A DNA stretch of 21,329 bases, taken from NCBI GenBank assembly GCA_964200075.2, contig CAXNAA020000435.1, forward strand, positions 1 through 21,329. The letters are read 5' to 3'. Source of the DNA: Sphacelaria rigidula (taxonomy: Eukaryota > Phaeophyceae > Sphacelariales). The position numbers were made by a program, and so were the translations under genes. The notes under the pieces were generated by a model. It searched no databases. It was not told where the DNA came from and saw nothing but the letters and a program-made list of their open reading frames with translations. Below, in pieces: positions 9,503 to 19,742 of the stretch; position 1 is the stretch's first letter, and every line of letters begins with the position of its first letter.

Positions 9503-9603
9503 GAAGCATACACTGCTTCGAGGAGCAGAAAAATTGCCTCGAAGCGCGGAAGCACAAACTGCTTCTGCGTACTAGCGACCAACGAAGAAGCACAAGTTGC
9601 TTC
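9503..9603. repeat. Three tandem GAAGCA/TGCTTC hairpins
   Basis: The 17-base pattern GAAGCA-N5-TGCTTC occurs at 9503-9519, 9549-9565 and 9587-9603, with loops TACAC, CAAAC and CAAGT. All three stems are perfect while the loops differ. They lie in the roughly 0.9-kb noncoding tail between the polyprotein remnant and the 3' LTR. No other part of 9121-9985 is recognisable. Confidence 0.65.
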
Positions 9604-9984
9604 GGCGTCCTAGCAAAAACGAGGGGGGGAACCCGGGGGGTACAACAGGGGGCAGAGCTTATACGTGGGGGATTCCACAGGGGAAAATATTACGGCAAGA
9701 TCAGTAGCGACCAACGCATGTTGGTCGGAAGCAAGGGAATCAAAGTCTGAAATCGGTGATCCAACGCGATCGAGCTCCAGCCAAAAAGGGGAGTACTGGA
9801 GCTTCAATAGGCGTAGATGGTTGGTGGCTCCTAAAAGTGTCCGATCGTAGTCCGATGTAAGCAGTCCTGTTGTGAGAGTCGCAGAGTCGGGCCCTAGCGA
9901 AGAAGGGAGGGAAAAATAATAAAGAAGGGAAGAAAGGTTGCAGTGCAGGGGCGTAGTTCAAAGCGGTGCGTGGACGTCATGGGT

Positions 9985-10225
9985 GTGATCGATGTTGCGC
10001 TGAATACCGCGGCGAAGTCCTTTTGACTTGAGTCGCTGAAGGCACCAGCATCCGCGTGGGGCAGATGGGCTGGTGATGTATCGTGCTGGCCGAAGCTTGA
10101 GCTAGATGGGGCAGGGGTCATCGATGAAGCGCACGGTGTACGTGTCGGCAGAAACCAGGTGAGCTGAGTGGGTGTGACCCAACCGCCAGAAGTTGTCGCT
10201 GCCTTTGAACTTGAGTAGTATGCGC
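9985..10225 (-). pseudogene. Tudor/Agenet-like C-terminal segment of Pol
   Basis: On the minus strand, in a frame shifted from the preceding chromodomain, the sequence reads LLKFKGSDNFWRLGH, then DTYTVRFIDDPCPI, a TAG, and PARYITS. A tryptophan-containing strand, a Tyr-x-Val-Arg-Phe strand and an Asp-Asp turn in this order resemble small beta-barrel readers of the Tudor/Agenet type. A following CWCLQ stretch continues to about 9990. In this retroelement family I recall a similar tail after the chromodomain; that is memory, not a search. The domain label is therefore tentative, but the segment is clearly a protein relic, because coherent sequence resumes on both sides of the shift and the TAG. 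Confidence 0.5.
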
Positions 10226-10279
10226 TGGTTTGCGAAGAACGTCGCCTTACAAGTCTTGGTGGATATAACTCGTAGCCAT

Positions 10280-10688
10280 CGGCGACAAAACGTAGTCCTC
10301 GTTCGCGATGAAGTTCGCGGGCTGCTGTACCACGACGCATGTTACAATATTTCTCGTTGTGAGCAAGATGCTGATGTTGGGGTTGCGTCCAGTACAGGGG
10401 GATTGAACGGCGGTGCAACTGAAGGTCGGATTCGCGTTCCCAAGATGCTCTCCGAAGACCTTGCAAGTGTGTCTCATACATGACGGCAATTTTGCCACCT
10501 CGACCACGAGTGATCTGGCTGCCGGAGACGGTGGACACGGTCAAGCGGAGGGGCTGTTCCGTCACGTCGTCGGTTGTAACGTGATAGGGTGGAGACTTGG
10601 TCGAGTAGCTGTTGAGAACATACTGAGTGAGACCGGCAGGCAAGTACTTGGGCATGTCGCTAGTACCATGCGGGTTCCTGCAGGGTTT
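10280..10688 (-). pseudogene. Chromodomain-like segment after integrase
   Basis: The minus frame from 10655 starts MPKYLPAGLTQYVLNSY and runs through SPPYHVTTDDV. It then gives a chromodomain-like stretch at residues 38-89 (10544-10389): LTVSTVSGSQ, a Gly/Arg-rich turn, KIAVMYETHLQG, RASWERESDLQ. The pattern of hydrophobic strands, an aromatic Tyr, a Gly and a final S-W-E matches the chromodomain fold of Ty3/gypsy chromoviruses, which directs integration to marked chromatin. The segment is separated from the integrase frame (stop at 10689) by a shift of reading frame. The reading frame stays open to 9894, but past about 10230 its product no longer resembles the family; the Tudor-like segment lies in another frame. 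Confidence 0.6.
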
Positions 10689-11962
10689 TCATCTGTGCAC
10701 GGAGACGCGGGGCTTGGTGTCCTTGCCCTGGAGGTCGCGAGGCAAGTCGAGATAGAGCAGTTTGTCATCAACGGGTTTATCATCCGGTGATGATGGCCAT
10801 GGTCCGACTGTCAGGATCTTGAATGGTCCTGTCCAATTGAGGAACAACTTTGTCTTCAAAATGTTTTCGTTGGCTGCCTTGCTGGTGCCTTGGCGGATTG
10901 TCGACAAACTGTTGTAGATCCAAATCCAATCACCAACTTTCCAGTTGGGGCGTTTGTGCATGAGGTTGTAGAGAGCAGTGTTAGATCTCTCAAGGCGCGA
11001 GGCGTTGGTAGCATGTTGTTCGCGCACGAGGGTAAACGCTTTGCGTTGTCGTGAATGCGCTAGCTCGTGATAGGATATCTGATCCTGATCCAATCCTTGG
11101 TGGCCATCGAACGTGTGTCGCTCAAACACGGTGATGGGCAGCCGAGGGTAGCGTCCGACATAGAGTTCGTTCGGGGAAAGGCCCGTGGCGGCGTTAACCA
11201 AGTTGTTGTAGGACAACATGATATGCGAGAGATGTAAGTCCCAGTCAATTTGGCGGTCATTGACCACCATAGAGAGCATCTGATCTATAATATGATTGAC
11301 TCTTTTCGTACTACCATTATCATTAGGGTGGTAGGCGCTCGTGCGGATGCCCAGAAGCTTGTGAAGCTCATCAGAGAGATCTGAGCAAAATTGCTGAACA
11401 TTGTCGGAAAGCAGTCGTTTCGGGCAACCGTAGTCCTTAATGTAGTCGTCGAACAGTATCTCGACCGTTCCGACGGCAGTGAAATCTGCAGCGGTTACCG
11501 CGTACATGGACGCGTGGCGGCTGAAGCGGTCAGTGAAGAGTAAGATGTAGGTGTTGCCGCGACCTGTGGTCGGTAAAGGGCCAAAGTAGTCAAAGGACAC
11601 AAGGTGGCCCAGGGCGTGGGGGAGTCCCATAGAGATGACGGGCCAGCGTACTGTCTGTCACGAAGTTTTTCGAGCTTGGCATTTGAAGCATCGCCGAATC
11701 CAGAAGCGGGTGCCCACCAGCAAAAGCGCTCTAGGAGCGCCAAGGTGCGAGTGACACGAAGGTGACATGACAAGTCCATGTGGCAGCCTTTCATGACCCA
11801 GGGGCGCATTAATAATGGGACATATATGCGCGTTGGTTCGTCATCGAGTAGTCGTGCGTGGCGTCCCGTGGTTAAGACGAAAATTGCGCCCGTCAAAGGC
11901 GTGGGGCGACGCACGAGTAGTTGTACGCCTTCATCCGTAGTAAAAGTGGTACGTTTACGCAC
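10689..11962 (-). pseudogene. Integrase (zinc-binding, catalytic and C-terminal parts), inactivated
   Basis: The N-terminal part lies in the frame from 11962: LLMRPWVMKGCHMDLSCHL with two His, then RTLALLERFCWW. The Cys pair CFKC (11679-11690) is in the frame of the catalytic core, so a deletion-type frameshift separates the His and Cys halves. The core keeps the first Asp in VSFDYFGPL (11589-11591) and the second in LLSDNVQQF (11403-11405). The catalytic Glu before RVNH is Lys (codon AAA, 11304-11306), and the second Asp to Lys distance is 33 instead of the usual 36. An in-frame TGA lies at 11658-11660. The C-terminal part has LNWTGPFKILTVGP and KLLYLDLP. The enzyme joins element cDNA to chromosomal DNA; this copy cannot. 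Confidence 0.93.
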
Positions 11963-12858
11963 GAGTTCGTATACGTCAGGGATATCTGGGGGTGGCAGTG
12001 TGCTAACCGGGGCCAGACTGGCGGGTGGAAAAGGGACTGGGCAGTCAAGCTGTAAGTACCAGATGGCTGCGCGACATCAAGGTTCCGCGTTTTTTTCGCG
12101 GGGGCCCAATCACGGTGAGAGTAGCTGGCGAGAAACTCGCGTAGTTGACCTTCCGCTGGAGAGCTGACCAAACGTGGTGGGGTTGGCAGCGGGGGAAAAG
12201 GCGACGGGGCAGAAATGCCGACGTCAAAATCTGCCCCGGGAACAGGAGCTGAGTCCTCGGCTCCATGCTCGGGAGCGGTAGCTGTAGGCGGCGCCGTGAT
12301 GGGCGGCGGGGTTGTAGCAATGCGTGGCAAAGATTCTTCGCGGCGCGTGGTGGATGTTGCAGTATTTTTCGCGGAGCGTTGCTTACTGGTCCGTTGGACC
12401 GGTGCTGCGTGGCTCGTGGGATTTGTAGATGTTATCGATAGCGGCGGGGCACTCGGGGGCGTGGTGCGGGCGGCAGACCGGGAGCGCATGTTATCGAAGA
12501 TTAGGTGCATGACCGAAGGCGTCTCCATCAAAAGCTTCGCGCGAGTACCAAAAGTGCGGAAATCGACAAAATCGGAGGTAGTGGGCTTCAACCCACCCAA
12601 GACGGTGTCATATGGTAGAGGACGAAGACCGCCCATGTGCATACCAGTCTCTGGGCACTGTAGGTCAAGGGCATAAACGGGCGTTGAAAAACGTCTTATA
12701 GGGTAATTCCCGGGTTCATCGGGCTCCGTTAAACGGCAAGCCGGGCTGAAATCTGCGGCCGTAGGCGGCAGGGGTAGTCGCGAAAGAAGGTCAGCTTTAC
12801 CGTTGGTTTTGCCTGGACGGTGCTTTATGGTATACTGGTACGCTGTTGGAAATTCCAA
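11963..12858 (-). pseudogene. RNase H end and Pro/Thr/Ser-rich linker of Pol
   Basis: The minus frame starts at the end of the RNase H region with EFPTAYQYTIKHRPGK and KADLLSRLP, a hallmark of the Ty3/gypsy RNase H terminus. It continues as about 250 residues of Pro/Thr/Ser/Ala-rich low-complexity sequence and is open down to 11893, where it passes out of register with the integrase frame. The linker has no recognised domain. Its preserved openness compared with the broken frames around it may simply reflect GC-rich codons. Confidence 0.75.
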
Positions 12859-12869
12859 CCATCGTTGTA

Positions 12870-13524
12870 CACGCGGGTTGTGTTCGCCAACCTAGGCAAG
12901 TTGTTCGAGTGCCCCATGATCCGTGTAGATCTCAAATGGTACGTTCAACAGGTATTGTCGGAGGCGCTTAATGGCCCAGGTGATTACTCCACCTTCCAAT
13001 TCTAGCATGCTCCAGTTGGTCTCGTTGGGCAGAGTGGCGCGGCTGATATAGAGGATGGGGCGAATGAACCGTCAAACTAAGGTTGATTCAAAACTCCTCC
13101 AAGTCCGTCTGTGCTGGCGTCAGGGTGTAGTTGGAAAAGGCAAGAGCCATCTTGTACTGCATCCCAATAAGGGAAAGAGAGTATAGGCTTTTCGGTGAGC
13201 GTTTTCAGCAGTTCGCGGGTGATATTCTCCATATCTGTGGTGAAGGTGAACGCGGCTCCTTTCTTGAGTATCTCAGTAAGGGGCCGAAGCCGTGTGGATA
13301 TATTCGGCAAAAAAAATGCGTTAGTGGGATATTCCGCCCCACAATAAGCAAAGTTGAGAAATGTTGATTGGCATCGACAAGTCAGTCATCGCTCTGACGT
13401 TGTTTGTATCCGGATGTAGGCCTGCTGGCGAAATGGAATGTCCCAGGAAACCCAAGTCAGTCGCGCCAAAGCGAGCTTTGGGTGAAGACAGTTTCAAATC
13501 GTGTATTCGTAGGCGAGAGAGGAA
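12870..13524 (-). pseudogene. RT connection and RNase H domain, multiply frameshifted
   Basis: After the RT palm, the minus strand reads DLGFLGHSISPAGLHPD near 13410-13460, then in another frame RLRPLTEILKKGAAFTF and HPDASTDGLGGVLNQP (13077-13310). In a third frame come ILYISRATLP and TDHGALEQLA followed by TAG (about 13060-12893). These are the usual RT-to-RNase H landmarks: FLGH, PLT-LLKK, the first RNase H Asp in the DAS-DG-GG block, SRATL, and TDH-AL where Lys is usual but Gly is found. At least two frame shifts and one TAG make the domain non-functional. Confidence 0.85.
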
Positions 13525-14949
13525 TCATCGTATAGTACGGATGTGTGCAATAGGTGACGGATCGAAAGCGATAGCGTCATCTAGGTACATGATGATGTGC
13601 TCAAGACCCTCGGTGACGCGTTGCATTAAGCGTTGAAAGCGTCCCGGGGCAGTGGCAGCGCCTTGTGGCATTCGAAGCCACTCGTAGAGGCCGGACGAGG
13701 TACAGAAGGCTGTAAGTGGGACTGTGTCAGGGTGGATAGCATTCTGGAAAAATCCAGAAGCGAGGTCGAATGTGCTAAATATTTTTCCCTCGCCCAAGGA
13801 GTCGAAGACTTCATCAATGCGGGGAATTGGAAGTTGAACAATCACAGTGACGCGGTTCAACCGTTGGTAGTTCACGGTTAAGCGTATGTTTCCATCCTTT
13901 TGGGGGACGACTACAAGTGGCGAGGCTCAAGGAGAGGAGGAATGTTGTATTAATCCCGCTCCCAAATATGCATCTAAGATAGCATTTGATTTTTTCGTGA
14001 GGATTGGGTTTGTACGGTATGGTCGCGACGATATTGGCGAGACCCCGGGTTGGAGTGTAACCTCAAAGGGCAGCGTTTTGCAGTGCCCAAGATCCGTTTT
14101 GGATCTGAAAAATCGGTCTTGGTACTGTAGGAGGACATCACTGAGTTTTTGGATGACTGCCGGTTCCCAGCCGGGCCCATGAAGGTCAAAATTGATATAA
14201 CGCATGTGTGATGGCAGTTGGTTCCACACCTGCAAGAAACTATACCGAGAATCTGGTGATAATCGTTGAAGCACTTCAGCAGGAGGATCGGAATTTGACT
14301 GGGCAGGATCCACGGTGTGGATCTGGGGTGAAGTCGCAGAGGCGAGGTCGAAAAACGTTTCATCGACACAATGAACTGACTCCGTCGGAGATGATGCGTC
14401 GGGCTCGGCAGGCTCTATTACGCACGTCTTAAGTGGCATGTGTATCAGGGGAGCGGCGGCGATTCCTAAAATATCGCCCGGTTCCAAGTTAGGATGTCCC
14501 GTAAGAGGGAGGAGTTGTTGCCCTGCCGAGACAAAATGTTCTGTGTCGGCTGGTGCACCAATACGGGGTAATATTTCGGCAAAATCATCTCCCGTAAGGG
14601 CAGGCATACAATTTCGGCGAACTAGTGCAATCTCTAAAAGTTGAGGATCGTCGGAGAGCGTAATACCAACACTACCACTGTATCGTAGGTGGTAAGCAGC
14701 TCCGGTTGCTTGAGTATTCTTTCGGTAGGCCAAAGCACCGTGGAGTGTACCAAAGTGTTCGAGGTTGAATTCTGCACGAGCCATGGATTGTGGCGATACT
14801 GGTGGAAGCGTGCGGTAGGTTCGTTTATTTAACCGCATATAGCTATCTCTGTCCAATAATATGACGTGATGTATGGTGCTGTCGGGGACAACGTATGCCC
14901 AGATGGCCAGGCTTGCAAAACAAGTGGTGTTGTGAAAAAAATTGCGCAC
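13525..14949 (-). pseudogene. Protease end, linker and reverse transcriptase of Pol
   Basis: One minus frame runs from 14949 to 13525 with a single in-frame TGA at 13927-13929. It opens with the end of the aspartic protease (HHVILLDRDSYMR, matching the ILLGRDSW-type motif with Gly changed to Asp). A linker of about 200 residues follows, then the RT entry region VTLQPGVSPISSRPYR and LGAGLIQHSSSP. The TGA comes next, then SPLVVVPQKDGNIRLTVNY, FSTFDLASGFFQ (first catalytic Asp), LRMPQGAATAPGRFQ and the catalytic box MYLDD at 13576-13590. RT copies element RNA into cDNA. The catalytic Asp residues are intact; what kills this copy is the TGA and the frame loss after 13525. Confidence 0.93.
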
Positions 14950-16172
14950 TGAGACGTGAGGATTTTCTCGTTGTCAGAGTTGTGGTAGATGAGGACCGAC
15001 GCCCGGATGGGTAGGGTGACTCGTGTACAGAGTCGAGCTAGGGGACACTGTAGGAGGTTTGATCGGTGCGGGACATCGTCGTCCTAAGTCGGACACTACC
15101 TGGCCGGGGGGGCACTCCCACCTTGGTGCGTACCCATACATTCGCTAGACATGTCTGGCGGGTGGAGCGACTCAAAGCGCTGTACGAAACTGACAATAGC
15201 AAAGTACATGGTGAAAGGTTCCTTCCTATCCTCTGGGGACAAAAAAAAAAGAGGTGTGGTAGAATCACCGAAGCCGCCCCATACTCAAGGTTGGGTAGTG
15301 GTTGCACCAGCTGCGGTAGCAGCGCCAGTCTGTTCCATGTGTTCCCATGTTGATTGTCGAATGAAGGTTTGTGGGCTGCCGCTGTCCAACAGGGATACGC
15401 ATTTCGTAGGCGTGGTAGCGTTGAGACCAGAGTGGATCGCGACGCGGGTAGTGAAAGTGGTCAGGTCCATAGACACTTTACCGCCGACAAGATCCAGATC
15501 ATGTTCCGGCAAGGTAAATTGGTCAGGATCGGCGGGGTTGACAGCAAAAACGAACGAGGGGTGATCCGCCGGTGGGTCAGATTTTTCACCTGAAAAGGTG
15601 GTGGACGGTATATTATTCCCAGGTGAGGCACGGGTAGACTGATCATTAGCGATTTCGTAAATGACGGTCTTGGGGAGACACGGATCAACATCCAAGGTGG
15701 ATCCAGACTGTGCGTTGTTAGGAACGTCGATTGAAGAAGCAGTGGCGCCAGAAATATTTGAATTTGTGTCTCTCGGGATGCTCGATAAAGCCGTCGAGCG
15801 CAAAGTCGTCGCATTTCGGAGAGATTGAGGTCGAGGTTTTCCGCTCGAAAGAGGTGTGCGTGATGGTGCGCGCGCTTCCTCGAGGGCACCTTTGCGGGGC
15901 TTCCTCTTTCGCCGTGACGATGGTCGGGGAACTTCCAAAACTTCTTGGGGTACCACAATTGCGTCCAGTCGTGTGGATGGGATCAGCATCGGGGCATGCT
16001 CGGGTGAAGCTTGTGGACTTTCCGTTGGCAAACTTTGCTGAGGAGTCATCGCCGATTGTAAGTTGGGACTGTTTTTCTTGGAACCTACCAGGGATGATTC
16101 CGCGTTGTGTAATGAGCGCGAAGAACGAACTCTTTCGAGCTGAGTGGGTTTTACTTGGCCCGAAGTGGTCAC
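14950..16172 (-). pseudogene. Retroviral-type aspartic protease and Ser/Pro-rich leader
   Basis: The minus frame from 16172 carries about 230 residues of Ser/Pro/Thr-rich sequence, then the protease active-site loop CVSLLDSGSPQTFI with the DSG triad codons at 15378-15386 and STWEHMEQ after it. An in-frame TGA at 15285-15287 is followed in the same frame by WGGFGDSTTP, so the protein once continued. A run of nine to ten A at about 15241-15250 and two TAGs near 15080-15100 lie between it and the remainder of the protease, which resumes in another frame at 14949. The protease would cleave Gag and Pol; as a homodimeric family it needs the DSG, which is kept here. Confidence 0.85.
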
Positions 16173-16537
16173 ATTGAGACCAGCGACACTTGAACCAGTC
16201 GAGTGAGATACACTACTGTCTGCGCGTGCGGTCGCTGAGGGAAGCTTTTGTCTCAGGGGCGGGCGGCTGGTGCTCCCACACCTCAGATTTACACTCAGTT
16301 CTGTGGACCAAGTCCAGAGCCGAGCGTAGAGCTAAGTCGTGAGTTCACGCAACTGTTACGCTGTATGGGAGGAGGTGAAGACGGGGGTCGATTTGAGCGG
16401 CCGTCATTAGTGCTCCTGCATAGTGCCGGGGAGACTGAGCGGAAAAATCTCGTCGCTAGTTTCGCTGGCGGTGTTGAAAAAGTCTTCGAAAGGGCTGTAG
16501 GCGGCGCCGAAGACTTTGGGACGCCGACGTTGTCACG
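16173..16537 (-). pseudogene. Low-complexity Gag-Pol junction region
   Basis: Minus-strand translation gives Ser/Pro/Arg-rich stretches broken by stops. It joins the Gag RNA-binding tail (ends 16538) to the protease leader (from 16172) in a different frame. No slippery heptamer or readthrough context could be identified with confidence because the region is decayed. Confidence 0.5.
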
Positions 16538-17560
16538 TCATGGATCTAAGCGGTTCGAAGTGAAGGTACCAGGGTTTCTGGTATTGGGGTTCGAGCTATG
16601 TGTCGGTTCCGTTCGCCGGTGTCTATCAGCGGAACCATAGTTGGCGCGAGAGGTATCATCTCGTTGGCAAGTGCCAGAGGCATGGTTGTTGTTTTGTCGG
16701 CGCTCACGATTAGAGCGATAGTTGCCGCGAGAATTCGAATGGTGGCGATTATTACGATTTGGAGTGCAATAGTCGCGCATTCGTTTTTGCCATCGGCGCT
16801 ACGCGGGTTCATTGCTCTGTAGTTCACAGGTCATGAGATCGAACGCATTCATGCATAGGTTATCACAGTCACGCATGCCGTGGCCTTGTACATTGCGATT
16901 GATACATTTGTTGGCGTGGCGGCTGAGAGCGTCGTGTCTAGCCGAAGAAGACAGAAGCGGGTTCCACAAATGGGGATCATCCGTCACAAAAGCTGTTGCA
17001 GAAGTCAACGAAACATCGTCCCATGTCTCCTCAGAGTACGGCCATGCGTCAATACTTGCGCAGAATAGGTCTTTGTTTCTTTCAACGTTCATTACTGAAC
17101 CGGCGACAGAGGCGGGAGTCCATGTAGCACGAGATGAACTCGAATTCCGCCCGCGAGACCCGCAGGTGTTCGCGGAGGAGATGGCGGCAGGCTGTGAACG
17201 CAAAGACAAATATTTGTCACCCCGAATGGCGGGAGTGAGATTGCTTCCTTGATGAACAAAAGCTGTCCACATTGCGTCTACGGAGGCGTGAGGCACCTCG
17301 CGGTGTGCCAGGGCACCCGGAAACAACAACGGCATCAATGCCGGGAACTGCTCAGACACACTCGTACGGACATAAGACTGACACATAGAATCAGAAGGCC
17401 CACTCTGGCGTCCAGTTTCCAAAGTGCTGGAAACCAACAACTTGAACTGACGCAGGTAGTCGGAAGAAGGCACGTTCGTGGCGACACCAAACGAACTTAG
17501 ACGCTGAATGGAGCTACCGTGGGTACTACGATCAAGGTAGCTGGTGAGACGCCGCTTCAA
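16538..17560 (-). pseudogene. Gag capsid C-terminus, degenerate zinc knuckle and Asn/Arg-rich tail
   Basis: A minus frame from 17560 to 16538 is interrupted by one TAG at 16799-16801. Residues before it end in a CCHC-type knuckle at 16865-16906, CINRNVQGHGMRDC, with spacing C-x2-x-x4-H-x4-C. The second Cys is Arg (codon CGC, 16895-16897), one transition from TGC. After the TAG the same frame continues as an Asn/Arg-rich basic tail (NRNNRHHSNSRGNYRSNRE), as expected for a nucleic-acid-binding nucleocapsid. This protein would package element RNA. Loss of one zinc ligand should weaken the knuckle. Confidence 0.75.
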
Positions 17561-18610
17561 ATCACGGAGTATCTATCGTCGGGCCAGTTCGCCCCGAGGC
17601 ACGGTCCGAATCCATCGCTGCGATGAACCCGTCGATGTTCTGCGTCAGTGAAGAGGCAAGGTCAGGCGAGCGCCAAGAGATGGCGCGGTGTAGGGCCTTA
17701 TGTAACGGCGTCTGTCAACCATCAACCCGAATGGGATCTTCGAACCGCTGAGCACCCGTGCGATCCGCTAATTGCAGAACATTGTGAACAGTGCGATGGC
17801 TGGAGTGAAAAAGACTCGAGGTAAACTGTGTTGAGTCTTCATTGTTCGCTGCGGGCATGGTGTTAATATGCCAAAGTTTATTGACACCCATCTGTATGTA
17901 CTCTCTCTGGATAGCAGCTACCCGAGAAGCCTCAGCCTTAGCAGCTGCTGCAGCCTCGCGGGCTGCGGTCTGTGCTTGGCTAGCCGCGGCGGCAGCTAAA
18001 GTGCGGGTCGAGGTCGAAGACAAAGGTCGATCTTTGTCATCAGTGTCAGATAAACCTAATAACTCGCGGGAAACATCGGCAAACGAGGTATTTCTTGCCT
18101 GAAATTAATGAAGTTCACTGACGGTGGGTCAGTCGTTGACTTATTCCCGTGACGGGGATTGCGGGACGAGCTGTCCGATGAGCCAGCTCCCGTGCCTTTC
18201 CAGTTCGGGTGTTGTTTGCTACGAACCGTTCGTCGAGAGTCAGATCCTCAGCGTCCTCCACCGGAGGATCCGGAACCGTCGCAACGACCCTTGCGTCCGC
18301 CACCCTGGCGGTCATCATTGTCGCTGTGGTGTTGATGCGGCCGACAGTTTGCGGTGACCGGAGTCCATCTGCCATCGTCATTGTCGTTGTCGTCGTCAGC
18401 GGAGGTGCTGGACTAAAAATGCGTCCCGTAAGGCCTGCAAAAGGCTATCAGCGGCCCTGTTGTAGGCACCGGCACCATCGTTGGGGCCCGTTTGGGCGTG
18501 TGCCATAAACTGGGCGAGGGTCAGAGCGTGCGGATCTGCCACCGGGAGTTGCGCGCCTTGGTCCAGATATAAACCTAAGGCAACTAAGGCCCTATGGTAG
18601 ACAGTAGTTC
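17561..18610 (-). pseudogene. Gag middle region with Ala-rich coiled coil
   Basis: The minus frame 18023-17715 reads TLAAAAASQAQTAARE, AAAAAKAEASRVAAIQREY, then QFTSSLFHSSHRTVHNVLQLA. The Ala/Glu/Lys/Gln stretch of about 40 residues is likely helical or coiled coil and would mediate Gag assembly. The next frame (18381-18115) is Asp/Asn/Gly-rich in one register. Many stops separate these pieces. Assignment to Gag rests on position between the 5' LTR and the zinc knuckle rather than on sequence similarity I can name. Confidence 0.5.
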
Positions 18611-19394
18611 AAGCCGCCTTGGAGCTTTGGAGAGGGTTGATTACCGAAACGTCGGCGGAGAAATCTCGCACGGTAAGCACGAGCCAAGTGGCCTCGTGAG
18701 GGGAGAGAGAAAGGCAGGATTCGTCCGCGGGCGTCGCGTCAGGGGTGGCGGCTTCCGACTTGCGGGGTATGCGGTACCCCACAAATGGCGAAGAGTCCGC
18801 GCCCGATGGGGGAGAAGCCTGAAGCGACGTTGCGCACGTCCGAGCGGCCCGATAGTTGGACAGCAACGTCGCCGCGGACGCAGCGTGCTCAGCGGTCCGA
18901 GTAATGTGGACCGCCAGCTCCTCAGTCTTACCTTGACTGGCTGCAACAACCGATTGGTGTTCCGCGTGAGCCCGAAGGGCAGCGAAGTGAGCGGCGGTGG
19001 CGGTGTTGACATTGCGTTGCAGGTTAACTTGCCGAGTGGTAAATTCCTCTCGGAGGAGGCGAATCGCATTTTCGTCAGCAGTGCTGACATTTGGCATGTC
19101 CTGCGATGTTTGCCCTCGGGACTGTCGCCGTAAGATTCGGCGCCGGAGTGGTGGTCGGCAGGGCTGGCACCGGGGCGGTGAATCGGTAACGAGCGATGAT
19201 GTCCTCCTGCGTGGCTGCATTATGCTCCAGAAAGAGGAACACAAGATATCCCGTTGGGCAGGACTCCGCCGTAAGCTACGGCTGAGGGTGTGGCTTGCCC
19301 GGGGACCCATGAGTCGTAGGGGCGCCGCCAACGGTCGTAGTGAGGACTGCAGGAGAAGGCACAGTGGTTGGGGACCAGTTATTATGATGGTCAC
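18609..19394 (-). pseudogene. Gag N-terminal region, coiled-coil candidate
   Basis: A 261-residue minus frame. Its middle, residues about 98-190, looks helical: ENAIRLLREEFTTRQVNLQR, NTATAAHFAALRAHAEHQS, TEELAVHITRTAEHAASAAT. The first 95 residues are basic, Arg/Pro/Leu-rich, and may be out of frame. It ends in a Ser/Pro-rich stretch. No known family is recognised. Its place upstream of the zinc knuckle and downstream of the primer-binding site makes Gag the natural label. Confidence 0.45.
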
Positions 19395-19742
19395 CGCTGA
19401 CGGCGGCAGGGGCGGCCGTCACAGCAGCCGAACGCGCCACCGCGGGAGTGGCCGGAGCAGGGGTGGCCGCGGCAGGGGCAGCGGTAGTTGCCGCAGACCA
19501 ATGCTACGATAGGGGTTAGATTTTTGGTTTCTGGGTCTCGTTTTTGTAGGAGCTCAAATCTATGGAGCTTACTGTGCAACCCAAATCTCCGGGGAGAGGA
19601 TATGGAGATGCACACAGGGGCCTTTTCGTGAATCGGCATCATTTTCAGTCTTTTTCAAGTGAAAATGATGCCGATTCTCAAAATGATGCGTGCAACACCC
19701 CGAGAAACATTTTCGCCTAAAAAGTGCAACCCTACCGTAGCA

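Noticed and set aside
9894-10280. Last 130 residues of the 253-residue minus frame as part of the Pol protein
   Set aside because: Family-like sequence continues in a different frame over this stretch (FWRLGH ... RFIDDPCPI), so this frame is out of register after about 10280.
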